Shown: positions 1 through 8,572, counted from the first letter of the stretch. The stretch: DNA of 11,000 bases from Anaeromyces robustus (GCA_002104895.1 MCFG01000079.1:64001-75000); one strand, 5' to 3'. The notes: generated from the sequence alone by a model not told the origin. A program made the numbers and translations.

Positions 1-83
1 TTTAATAGTAAAAATTTGAATTACTAAATTACCGAATTACAAATTTTTTATTTTGTTTAATTTTACTGTATTTTATTTTATGT

Positions 84-197
84 ATTTTATTTTATTTTAT
101 TTTATTTTATTTTATTTTATTTTATTTTATTTTATTTTATTTTATATATACTTGTAACTTATTCTACTTTACTATTTATTTTATTTTATTTTATTTT
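84..197. repeat. (TTTTA)n pentanucleotide microsatellite in two blocks
   Basis: About twelve uninterrupted TTTTA units at 84-145 and about five more at 173-197, separated by a short non-repeat stretch with TATATA and CTTG. No coding potential. Such pentamers recur in the window, for example AAAAT before the receptor ATG. Confidence 0.9.
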
Positions 198-504
198 GTA
201 TATATATTTATAATGAGAATAATAATGTAAATATTTTCTATCTTATTATTAAATAAAATAAGATTGAAGTTAAAAAATTTTACTTTTTATAAAATATTGA
301 AGTATTTTAAATAAAAATATAATAAAAATTTTTAATAAAAAGTATTAGATAATATAAGATAATATAAAAATAATCTATAATATAATATTCCTTTTTTTTT
401 CCAATTTATCTTATTATAGCAATCTTAATTTTATAATAGATTATTAATTACTTGTGAAAAGTCATAAGAAATCTTAAGCATCAAATATTAATATTACTTT
501 ATAA
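198..504. other. A/T-rich intergenic stretch, no gene seen
   Basis: Very A/T-rich with stops in all frames. The only structure noted is an 8-bp inverted repeat, ATCTTATT at 240-247 against AATAAGAT at 257-264, with a 9-base loop. Confidence 0.6.
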
Positions 505-629
505 CAACAAATTAAAAAATTAACTAGTTATTCTATTGTTACTTCCTTTTTGAGATGTCAAAATGAAGAAGAGAATGATAATTTTTTTATTGAAATGACT
601 AGGGGTGAAATGAAATTTTATATGTAATT

Positions 630-686
630 TTAAAAGATCAATAATTTATGTTGGTTCAGGTCTTTTAATTGTCTTAATGATCCCAA
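630..686 (+). repeat. Dispersed 56-bp repeat with hairpin, copy 1
   Basis: Begins TTAAAAGATC (630-639) and contains GGTCTTTTAA (659-668). The two arms pair over 10 bp (one G-T wobble in RNA) around a 19-base loop. A shared tail reads TTAATGATCCCAA. The second copy is at 811-867 with only a few differences. Confidence 0.7.
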
Positions 687-810
687 GGAATGAACAAAGT
701 GTTGAAAGCTATGCTTGTTCTTCATGGTATATTTAGATAATAATATAATAGTAATTAAATATAAAAAGATATATAAAATAATAAATATGAATATGAATAA
801 ATTAATAATA

Positions 811-867
811 TTAAAAGATCAATAATTTATGTTGGTGCAGGTCTTTTAAATTGTTTTAATGATCCCA
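811..867 (+). repeat. Dispersed 56-bp repeat with hairpin, copy 2
   Basis: Same hairpin arms (811-820 and 840-849), same 19-base loop with one T-to-G change, and same TGATCCCAA tail. It has one extra A and a C-to-T change after the right arm compared with copy 1. The copies lie 181 bases apart in direct orientation, separated by plain A/T sequence. Confidence 0.7.
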
Positions 868-1140
868 AAATTATAAATAAATAAATAAAAAATTTCATAA
901 TTATTATATCTACTAGTGGAGGTCAATATCAAAATATAGGATGTTCAATATATATCAATGGAAAGTATCATCATAATATATTCTATAATTTCATCTGATG
1001 ATTTAGATAGATATATTGGGATTTAGTTTACTATCAAAAATTACTAAATTGGATATAAAATGATTATAGATATTAATGAGGCGATTCATAGTTTCCATTA
1101 TTTATTATTAAAATATTATTCATATAATACTAAGTATTAA

Positions 1141-1672
1141 TAATAAATAATCATATATTACACAATAATTAAAATAAATATAAAAATAATAATAACATAG
1201 CTTTTATAATTATAATACACACTTAAATAATAATAAATATGAAAATGTGGAGATGTATATATAATAATTAAATAAATAGTGTTAATAAATATTAATCTAC
1301 AATTTATTTATTTATTTAATACGTAATTATGAGTTATTTTGTATTTAATATAAGCACATTATTACGTTTATTACGTATTTAATATAATATATTCAATAAA
1401 TAAAAATTTATATTTTTTTTTTTGTGGATTATTATAATTATTAGCCGTAATGAATTTAAATTAATAAATTAATATAAATTAAAAACAAATATTTCTTTAG
1501 TTAATGTAACGTCATTTATAATAATAATAACAATAGAAAAAAAAAAAAAAGCAGTAAATTCATAATTATAATAGTAAATTAACTATAATAACTATTAATA
1601 TCAATTTATTATAATTAATATTGAATAAGTAATGATTATCAAATAAAAAAAATGTTATTCCTTTAAAAAAGT
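1141..1672. other. A/T-rich intergenic stretch with scattered ACGT cores
   Basis: No gene seen. Contains ACGT tetramers at 1321, 1364, 1373 and 1509 (the last inside ACGTCA), which is many for DNA with so few CpGs. Also holds poly-T and poly-A runs and ATTT repeats near 1302-1319. Confidence 0.5.
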
Positions 1673-1727
1673 AATAACAAAATTACAATTTTGTTTTTTT
1701 TTAATACAAAAATGTAATTCTGTTATT
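1673..1727. repeat. Imperfect 20-bp inverted repeat (hairpin)
   Basis: Left arm AATAACAAAATTACAATTTT (1673-1692) and the reverse complement of the right arm (1708-1727) agree at 18 of 20 positions, with a 15-base T-rich loop. It could fold as a long hairpin or mark the ends of a tiny inverted-repeat element. No flanking target duplication was recognised. Confidence 0.6.
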
Positions 1728-2578
1728 AAAAAAAAAAAAGGTTTTTAATTCTTTTTTTTTTTTTTTTTTTAACTTTTTATACATTGACCGTTATTAATTA
1801 ATAAAAAAAATTTTTTTATTTTTGTTTATAATAAAAAAAAATCTATTGTTTTTTTTTTTCTTTTTCTTTTTTTTTTTTTTTTTGCGGTAATTTTTTCTAT
1901 ATGTTAAAAATTCTTGTTTTTTTATATATTATTCATATATTATTATTATATTTAATTTATATTAATTTATATTAACATCATTAATGTAGTATATGTTATG
2001 CATAAATTAAATAAATATTATAATTATTAAAAAAATTATTAAATAAATTATTAAAAAAATTTATTTACCCATTTATTTACATTCATTAATTTATTATTAA
2101 TTATTTATTTAATGCTTATTTATTTAATTACTTATTATTGATGTTTGTTTTATAATAATAGATTGAATATAGGATTATATAACTCTTTAATAAATCATTA
2201 TTTAATAATTATTATTCTTTCATTAATAAAATTTATCAATATTCTTTAAGTAAAAAAAAAAAAAAAAGTAGTTAACAATATTGATGATTTAATAATGATA
2301 TATTCTTTCATTAAATGATAATTAATTAATAATATTCTTTAATTATTTATTTAATAATAATTACTTAATTCTTATTAAATATTTCATATTCTAAATATTA
2401 AATTTAACATTTAACATTCACATCAATCATCAGCAGAATAATAAAATTAATTAATTATTAATAATTAATAATTAAATAAAATGAAATAATAAATAATAAA
2501 TAATAAATAAATAAATAAATAATAATTTTTTATAAATTGATTAAATAATAATTTTTTATAAATTGATATTTTATATAG
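1728..2578. other. A/T-rich intergenic stretch with homopolymer tracts
   Basis: No gene seen. Long T runs occur at 1752-1770 and 1850-1883 (interrupted by single C), and a poly-A run sits near 2252-2267. The rest is TTAAT/ATTTATT-type low complexity. Confidence 0.6.
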
Positions 2579-2626
2579 AATTACGTAATTAATTATTTAT
2601 AATAGTAAATAAATTATGTAATAAAT

Positions 2627-2642
2627 TTAGGGACAGCCCTAA
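2627..2642. repeat. Inverted TTAGGG/CCCTAA pair
   Basis: TTAGGG (2627-2632), a four-base ACAG spacer and CCCTAA (2637-2642) form a perfect 6-bp stem. The hexamer equals the common fungal telomere unit, but only one copy is present per arm, so it is probably a local hairpin. Confidence 0.5.
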
Positions 2643-2791
2643 TTCCTATTCCTATCATTATCATTATTACTATTTATTACTATTTATTATAATAATTGAA
2701 TATTTATTAAAATAATTGAATAATTGAATAATTGCTTCTTTATATATATACATATTAAAATATATTTAATAAATAAAATAAAATAGTTTTT

Positions 2792-2832
<41 letters not shown>

Positions 2833-3246
2833 AACATCAATTTTCCTGAAACACGTTTAATATTATTTATTATTAATTAATAATTTTCATATGTACTTTT
2901 ATTATATTTCTTTTATTTTTAATTATTATTGTTTAAAAAATATTTATTATTTAATTATTTAATTATTTAATTATTTAATTATTTATTTGACTATTATTAT
3001 TATTTATGATAATCATATATTAAAAATTCCAAAACTTAAATAAATAAAAATCTTTAATTTATTATTAAAAAAAGTAGGCATTGCTATAATTGGTTACTAT
3101 TTGAATTAAAACTTTAATTTATAATAAATTGTTATAGATTTAGGTTTATTCACAAGGAATATAAAAAAAAATTTTTTTAATCGTAACCATAAAGCATAAA
3201 CTAAACAAATTGAAAAAACATGATAAACTATAAAATTATTTAAAAA
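2643..3246. other. A/T-rich intergenic stretch with T tract and 8-bp tandem repeat
   Basis: Contains a pyrimidine run around 2787-2825, four tandem TTAATTAT units at about 2951-2982, and, on the minus strand at 3109-3246, an unconvincing 46-codon open stretch without ATG. No recognisable gene. Confidence 0.6.
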
Positions 3247-4028
3247 TCAAATAATAAATTCAGTGATACTTTTAATATTTGTAAATATTAAATAAAAAAA
3301 TAGTAAATCATAATAAAAATATTTATTATTATTGAAATATTAAAAAATGTTAACCATAAATTAAATATTTTAAAACTTTAACAATGTTATTTCTCATTTC
3401 TCATAAATAGTTTGTAATATAAAATTTTATTTTATATTGTTTTTTTTCTGTTCATATGTTACATGAACGTCAAACAACTACATGAAATATATTAGAAAAG
3501 TATATATAAAATAATAATAAAGAAAAGATAAAATATTATAAATAATACCAATAATATTTCTTAAAATTGTTTCGATTTGTAACGTTACATTAACATAAAA
3601 GAATTTTTATTTTTATATAATGAAAGATATTTATTGCAAAAAAAAATTATATTAGGGAAAAAAAAAAGAAAAAAAAAGTTAATTTTATAATTAAAATTTT
3701 TTTTCACAAAAAAATTTTTATTATAAAAAAATATTTTTTAGGAAAAAAAAAGGAAACATAAAGTTAATTTTATAATTAAAACTTTTTAGTCTTTTAGTAA
3801 AGAAAAAAAATAACAAAAGCTTTTTATCTAATATACAATAATTACATAAATATTATTTATCAACATTAAACTATAAAAATACCCATATCTACTTGTTTTT
3901 TTATAAAATTTTTACCATGTCAAGATACTTTTTTTAAAATTTTATTAAAAAATAGTAGTTTCTATATAATTCATTAAATAATTATTATTATTAATTATTA
4001 ATTATTTATTGTTTATTATTGATTATTA
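3247..4028. other. A/T-rich intergenic stretch with a duplicated purine tract
   Basis: No gene seen. A purine-rich tract followed by AAGTTAATTTTATAATTAAA occurs twice, at about 3651-3696 and 3738-3781. A 12-bp CpG-centred palindrome lies at 3578-3589. Confidence 0.6.
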
Positions 4029-4125
4029 TTAATATTTCCAATATATTAATATTTCATATATATTAATATTTTCAATATATTAATATTTTATATATATTAA
4101 TATTTCAAATATATTAATATTTATT
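4029..4125. repeat. 17-bp tandem repeat, about 5.5 copies
   Basis: TTAATATTT starts at 4029, 4046, 4063, 4080, 4097 and 4114, an exact 17-base spacing. The unit is close to TTAATATTTCAAATATA, and variation is confined to bases 9-13. The constant period with point differences marks a genuine minisatellite, not general A/T noise. Confidence 0.85.
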
Positions 4126-4360
4126 TAAATTTTTATTATTATAACTGATCCTTAATTTTTATTGCTTATTTTTGTTTAAATTTTACATTTCTCTACATAA
4201 TTATATAATATTACAATTAATATATAGTAATATATAATAATACTAATTTATTTATATAAAAAAAATTTTTTTTATAAATATATTAATTAATTTGATGTGT
4301 CACAAATTAAATATAAAAGTATAAAATTAAATCTTTAAAAAAAAATAAATTAAAATAATA

Positions 4361-4392
4361 TTATATATATTAATATATATTAATATATATTA
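4361..4392. repeat. 10-bp tandem repeat (TAATATATAT)n
   Basis: Three tandem 10-base units starting at 4361, 4371 and 4381, the first with one change. The unit length is close to one helical turn. No coding content. Confidence 0.7.
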
Positions 4393-4417
4393 AATTCTAT
4401 ATATCTATTAAAAAAAA

Positions 4418-4483
4418 AACTTAAACTTTAATAATATTAAAGTTTTTAAGTTGGGTGTATTCTTATTTTCTAATAAATAAGAA
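4418..4483. repeat. Two adjacent hairpin-forming inverted repeats
   Basis: First hairpin: AACTTAAACTTTAAT (4418-4432) pairs with 4436-4452 as an 8-bp plus 7-bp stem with a two-base TT bulge and a three-base loop. Second hairpin: TTCTTATTT (4460-4468) pairs perfectly with AAATAAGAA (4475-4483) across a six-base loop. They are separated by TTGGGTGTA-type sequence, a small G-rich patch, and lie about 660 bases before the receptor ATG. Function unknown. Confidence 0.6.
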
Positions 4484-4921
4484 AATGTATATATATAAAA
4501 GAAATTTTTCTTTTTTTTTTATCCTTTTTTTTCCTTTTTTTTAAAAAATATTTTTTTCTATTACTATTATTTATTATATATATATAAAAGAAAAAATTCA
4601 TTTTTAGTGTAAATACCATATTTTGTTTACTTTATTTGATAAAGCATTTATTTTATAAGTAAGATATCTAATATATATATTTATTTTGATAAAAAAAAAT
4701 TAAGAATAAATAAATAATAATTAATTTTTTATACATTTATATTATTATTTTAAATATTTTTATAGCGTTTTTTTTTTTTTTACATTGTAATATTTGTAAT
4801 ATTAAATAAAGTAAATAAAAATAATAAAACACTATAATGTTGAGTACGAATAATATATAACAAGAGAAAAAAAATATAATAAATTGTTTATTAAAATAAA
4901 AAAGTAATATATTTATTTATA

Positions 4922-4954
<33 letters not shown>

Positions 4955-5079
4955 CAAAACAATTTATATAAAAAAATAAAATATAAAAAATTGTTAATAT
5001 TGTTTTGAGAACAATATATATATATGAAGTATTAATTATAAATATAATAATCAATAATTACTTATAATAATAAACAAGT
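4484..5079. other. Upstream A/T-rich region of the receptor gene
   Basis: No gene seen. Pyrimidine runs at about 4506-4560, TA runs, and a T10 run joined to an A19 run at 4922-4950 (a self-complementary block) about 200 bases before the ATG. Long dA:dT tracts of this kind can exclude nucleosomes in fungi, so this block might belong to the promoter; that is inference. Confidence 0.4.
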
Positions 5080-5146
5080 ATATATATGTATATATATAAA
5101 TAAAAGCAATATAAAATAAAATAAAATAAAATAAGATAAGATAAAA
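5080..5146 (+). promoter_or_regulatory. Putative core promoter/5' leader of the receptor gene
   Basis: A TATATATAAATAAAAG string begins at 5091, about 55 bases before the ATG, and is followed by a (AAAAT)n pentamer run at about 5112-5133 and GATAAGATAAAA directly before the start codon. A TATA-box reading is possible, but TA runs are common throughout this DNA. The A-rich bases before the ATG are typical of fungal start contexts. No upstream ATG lies between 5091 and the start. Confidence 0.3.
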
Positions 5147-8143
5147 ATGATTTATATATACAATTCATTATATATCATTATCCTTTTTATCATAATAATT
5201 TTTTCATTATGTTGTTTGACCCAAAAAACAACTCTTCAACTTTTAATGAGAGAACCTGATTTACCAGTATATAGAGATTTGGAAACATGGAAAACAGATT
5301 ATATAGATTTAATAAATAATTATTTAGAACAAAAATATATAAATAATGATATAGCCTATAATGTTGAAGTTGCTATTAATTTTTATCCTTATCTTCCAGT
5401 AAATGAAGTATTTACTTCCGAATTAAATGAATTTATTTTAAATACTTTTGATTATTGGTTAAATTCTACTTTTGATTTAGGAATTTTTGATGATCGATTA
5501 TTATATAGTGAATATGCTTTAATGGAATCAGATGTTATAAGAAGTTATTTTAAAAGTAGAAAACCATCTATGGATTATTTTATAGATTTAACTAATGATA
5601 TAACGAAAAAAGATCTTGAATTTAATGATCCAGGATTTTTAAATAATAGTTATTATAATGGACATTTATATGCTCTTCCTTATGAAAGGGATTTTGATAT
5701 TTTATATTATCTTACAGATAATGAAAAATCAAATTATATTGCTCAATCGATGGAAAATGTTAATTGGGAAGAATTTTTAGCTTTAATGAATTTTCAAACT
5801 AAAGATCCACTGGCTATACCTTTAGGAGATGATGATGATTTATTAAATTTTTTATTTGAATATATTAATACTAAATATAATACATCTGCCGAAAAGGATA
5901 AAAATTATTATGATCAATTTATAAATGAAAAATCAGAATTAATATTTAAATCTTTTTATGATTTTGTTATGACTTATTCAAAAAATCAATTGAATCATAC
6001 TATAAGAATAGGTTATGATGAAGCTTATTCTGCATTTTTAGAAAAACAATTATCTTTTTATAAAGGTAAAGCTTCTCATTATCAAGTTTTATTAAGAGAT
6101 TTTCAATCAACAACCGATAATTTAAAACCAGATGATGATCAAAGTAAAACTTCTACTACAACTACAAATACAACTACAACTACAACTACAACAACTACTA
6201 CTACTAGTAGTAGTGATAATAAAGATAATAAAAATAGTAAAAATAATAAAGAAAATAGTGATAGTGATAAGAATAAAAATAGTAATAATGATAAAAGCAA
6301 TAAAAGTGATTCTACTAATACAAAAAGTAAAAATAATAATAGTAATAATAATAAAGATAATGGACTTAATGATAGTAATATAACAGAAAATAATAAAAAA
6401 TCCATGGTAAATTTATTTACATCATCAAATCATTTTAATCCTAATCAAAAAAATATTATATTCTTTTCATCCAATTCACCAAATATAACAAATTTATCCT
6501 TTTTACCATATGAAATGAATCAAATAAGAAAAATAGAAGGGGATACTACTTCAACTTCAACTTCAACTTCAACTTCAACTTCAGATCAAAAGAAACAACA
6601 ACAACAATCAGAAATTAATCATACAAACAATAAAATATTTTCAGCAGTTTTACCACCTAAAAAAAATAGTATAATTACTGAAAGATATTTAGCTTTAAAT
6701 AAATATAGTAAAATTGATCCAAAAATTCTTATAGATGTTGCACGTATACTAACATCAAAAGAAATGCAAATTTTAAGAGCTTCAAAACTTGGTAGTGTAC
6801 CAGCTCTTGATTTAACTCAAAAATCTGATAATGATATCTATGAATATTGTGAAGAAAAATTTGAAATTTGTGATAGTTTAGAACAAATGAATAGAATTGA
6901 TTTAAGAAAAATTTTTCAATCTAAATATCAAACCCCATTTTTTGAAATAAGATTACTTTTACCAAGTGTTATAAGAAATAATTTAATTAATGGTACTGTA
7001 GAAAATATAACAAAAGGATTTAGAAATATAAAAGAATTAAATACAACAACTATGGGAATATATTTATACCTTTCTTATATTGTTGTTGGAATATTTTCAT
7101 TAATTTCATTAAAATATGTTTATGAAACCTTTAAATATAGAAATCATCCATACATTAAAGCAGTTTCACCTTATTTTTGTAATTTAATGAATATTGGATT
7201 TATTATGAGTATGTTATCCTTATTAATGTTTTTACCCCCTTATTCCATTCTTAAAAGTAAAATTTCATATTTATATGATATGATAAATATATCTTTAATT
7301 ATTATACCAATGGTTTTTGTTACCTATCGTATTTATTATATTTTCAGATCAGAATCTCTTGTTAATCGAGTATTTACCAATAAACGATTAGCTATTTGTA
7401 TTACTATTCCATTAATTATTATTATTGCTTTTAAAATCTATATTATTATAAAAAAGGAATTTTATTATATACCTTATGGTTTACTTAATGAAAATCCTCG
7501 TTTCCCACAATATTACTTTGAAGATTTTCGACTTTTTGATGATATAGATGGTTATTTTATGATAGCTTTATATCTTATAATCCTTATTATGATAATATTA
7601 ACAGGTAAAATTACAAAAAAATTTGGAAATTTCAGTTATATTTATGCAATAATATGTAAAACCGTTATTGATTATTTTGCTGGTCAAATTTATGTTAAAT
7701 TAAGAGGTGAATATTTCAAAGTATATTTCTTTATCTATCTTATTTTTTATACTTTTATATGTTTTTTATGTATATATATATTAGTTGGTTCAAGAATACA
7801 TTATATTAAAAAATATCCAACATCTTTTGATACGGAAAATGGAAGTAAAAATAAAATAATTTCTTCAAGAGATCTTATGGAATTTGTACCATTAAAAGTT
7901 AATAAAGATAAATATTTAGATTTAATGGAAGAAATTAATCAAAATAGAAATGTTAATGCTTCAAAATTTGTAAATAATTATAGTACTAATGCTATTAATT
8001 ATTTATATGCTAATACAAATAATACTATTTTTAGTACCATGAATAATACTAATCATAATAATTCTATCTTTAATAATACGATGAATCGTAATAACATTAA
8101 TAATAATAATAAATATCCTAATAATAATTATTATATTTATTAA
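5147..8143 (+). CDS. Class C (GABA-B-like) seven-helix receptor with bacterial-type solute-binding ectodomain
   Basis: Predicted 998-residue plasma-membrane receptor, one exon. Residues 1-25 form a hydrophobic signal peptide right after the ATG, which supports this start; the context is A-rich (GATAAAAATG). Residues 28 to about 330 and about 495-600 resemble the two lobes of a family-1 extracellular solute-binding protein: GHLYALPYERDFDILYY (172-188), NWEEF, then ALNKYSK (516-522) and LTSKEMQILRASKLGSVPAL (535-554). Residues 335-490 are a low-complexity Thr/Ser/Asn/Lys/Gln insert splitting the domain. C568 and C575 are the only cysteines in the mature ectodomain. There is no cysteine-rich linker, as in GABA-B receptors. 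Helices lie near 636-658, 673-697, 706-731, 748-768, 802-821, 829-848 and 857-881. HPYIKAVSPYFCNLMNIGF (667-685) matches the class C helix-2 signature, and RSESLVNRVFTNKR (734-747) fits intracellular loop 2. The tail 883-998 is Asn-rich. Role inferred: ligand sensing through G protein; the ligand is unknown and might be a carbohydrate. Confidence 0.88.
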   Translation: MIYIYNSLYIIILFIIIIFSLCCLTQKTTLQLLMREPDLPVYRDLETWKTDYIDLINNYLEQKYINNDIAYNVEVAINFYPYLPVNEVFTSELNEFILNTFDYWLNSTFDLGIFDDRLLYSEYALMESDVIRSYFKSRKPSMDYFIDLTNDITKKDLEFNDPGFLNNSYYNGHLYALPYERDFDILYYLTDNEKSNYIAQSMENVNWEEFLALMNFQTKDPLAIPLGDDDDLLNFLFEYINTKYNTSAEKDKNYYDQFINEKSELIFKSFYDFVMTYSKNQLNHTIRIGYDEAYSAFLEKQLSFYKGKASHYQVLLRDFQSTTDNLKPDDDQSKTSTTTTNTTTTTTTTTTTTSSSDNKDNKNSKNNKENSDSDKNKNSNNDKSNKSDSTNTKSKNNNSNNNKDNGLNDSNITENNKKSMVNLFTSSNHFNPNQKNIIFFSSNSPNITNLSFLPYEMNQIRKIEGDTTSTSTSTSTSTSDQKKQQQQSEINHTNNKIFSAVLPPKKNSIITERYLALNKYSKIDPKILIDVARILTSKEMQILRASKLGSVPALDLTQKSDNDIYEYCEEKFEICDSLEQMNRIDLRKIFQSKYQTPFFEIRLLLPSVIRNNLINGTVENITKGFRNIKELNTTTMGIYLYLSYIVVGIFSLISLKYVYETFKYRNHPYIKAVSPYFCNLMNIGFIMSMLSLLMFLPPYSILKSKISYLYDMINISLIIIPMVFVTYRIYYIFRSESLVNRVFTNKRLAICITIPLIIIIAFKIYIIIKKEFYYIPYGLLNENPRFPQYYFEDFRLFDDIDGYFMIALYLIILIMIILTGKITKKFGNFSYIYAIICKTVIDYFAGQIYVKLRGEYFKVYFFIYLIFYTFICFLCIYILVGSRIHYIKKYPTSFDTENGSKNKIISSRDLMEFVPLKVNKDKYLDLMEEINQNRNVNASKFVNNYSTNAINYLYANTNNTIFSTMNNTNHNNSIFNNTMNRNNINNNNKYPNNNYYIY
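6149..6403 (+). repeat. Coding low-complexity tract: poly-Thr then Asn/Lys/Ser/Asp-rich
   Basis: Codons 335-353 are almost all ACT/ACA (Thr), with a run of twelve Thr at 342-353, followed by three AGT (Ser). Residues 357-418 then consist mostly of Asn, Lys, Ser and Asp encoded by AAT/AAA/AGT/GAT. The tract stays in frame and interrupts the solute-binding domain. The Thr run could be O-glycosylated and several N-X-S/T sequons are present, so it may form a stiff extracellular spacer or an exposed loop. Triplet slippage is the likely origin. The long open frames seen here in other phases, including a Val/Leu one on the minus strand, are by-products of the repeat. Confidence 0.85.
6550..6583 (+). 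repeat. (TTCAAC)n hexanucleotide tract encoding Ser-Thr repeats
   Basis: Nearly six perfect copies of the hexamer TTCAAC, read as alternating Ser and Thr, followed within 15 bases by a CAA-rich stretch encoding glutamines (about residues 484-488). Both sit at the end of the disordered insert, just before the second lobe of the binding domain. Perfect copies suggest recent expansion and probable length differences between strains. Confidence 0.85.
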
Positions 8144-8220
8144 TATTAAATCTTAATCCAAAAAAAAAAAATAAAAAATAAAAAAAAAAAAATAAAAAAA
8201 AGAAAAGAAAAGAAAAGAAA
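8144..8220 (+). terminator. A-rich 3' end with AATAAA signals, then (AAAAG)n
   Basis: Just past the TAA stop the plus strand is almost all purine. AATAAA hexamers occur at 8170, 8177 and 8191 and could serve as poly(A) signals for the receptor mRNA. The stretch ends in four copies of AAAAG (about 8200-8220). Because A runs are everywhere in the window, the cleavage site cannot be placed. Confidence 0.4.
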
Positions 8221-8386
8221 TTAATCAGTAAATAATTTTTTTTCTTTCTTTTTGACCATTTTTATCCATTTAAAACTTTCAACATAGATTATAATATTTA
8301 ATTGTTTTTTTTTCTAATTTAAATTTAAAATGTTATATAATAATTATATAATTATTTTTTTTTAAATTAAAAAAATGTATATACAC

Positions 8387-8418
<32 letters not shown>

Positions 8419-8537
8419 TTAATTTTATTATAATAAGCAATTTTCTCTTTTTAATCTTTTTTTTTATTCAATAAGTAATAGACAACTGAAAGAAAAGAAA
8501 AGAAAAATTCTTTTTTTCTTTTTCTTTTGGTTATACC

Positions 8538-8572
<35 letters not shown>

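Larger units (their letters stand above)
505..1140 (+). pseudogene. Possible decayed coding region, unidentified
   Basis: G+C by eye is about 28% over 541-720, well above the surroundings. Several short open stretches read like protein: 505-624 (40 codons, including CQNEEENDNFFIEMTRGEMK, ending TAA), 885-995 (37 codons, including STSGGQYQNIGCSIYINGKY, ending TGA) and 1060-1140 (26 residues from an ATG, beginning MIIDINEAIHSF). On the minus strand a 31-residue ATG frame runs across 631-727 and includes SLGSLRQLKDLNQHKLL. No family is recognised. In DNA this size, 40-codon open stretches are expected by chance, so only base composition and residue mix argue for a relic. Exons of an unrecognised gene are an alternative. 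Confidence 0.25.

Noticed and set aside
1097-1151. 14-bp inverted repeat ATTATTTATTATTA / TAATAATAAATAAT
   Set aside because: Made only of A/T triplet-like repeats, so chance pairing is likely.
3109-3246. Minus-strand 46-codon open stretch with a hydrophobic segment (YHVFSICLVYALWLRLKK)
   Set aside because: No ATG and no family recognised; open stretches of this length are expected several times by chance in 11 kb of this composition.
6132-6405. Open frames of 83 (plus) and 88 (minus) codons inside the receptor gene
   Set aside because: Alternate-phase readings of the Thr/Asn/Lys repeat tract, giving Ile/Lys or Val/Leu low complexity.
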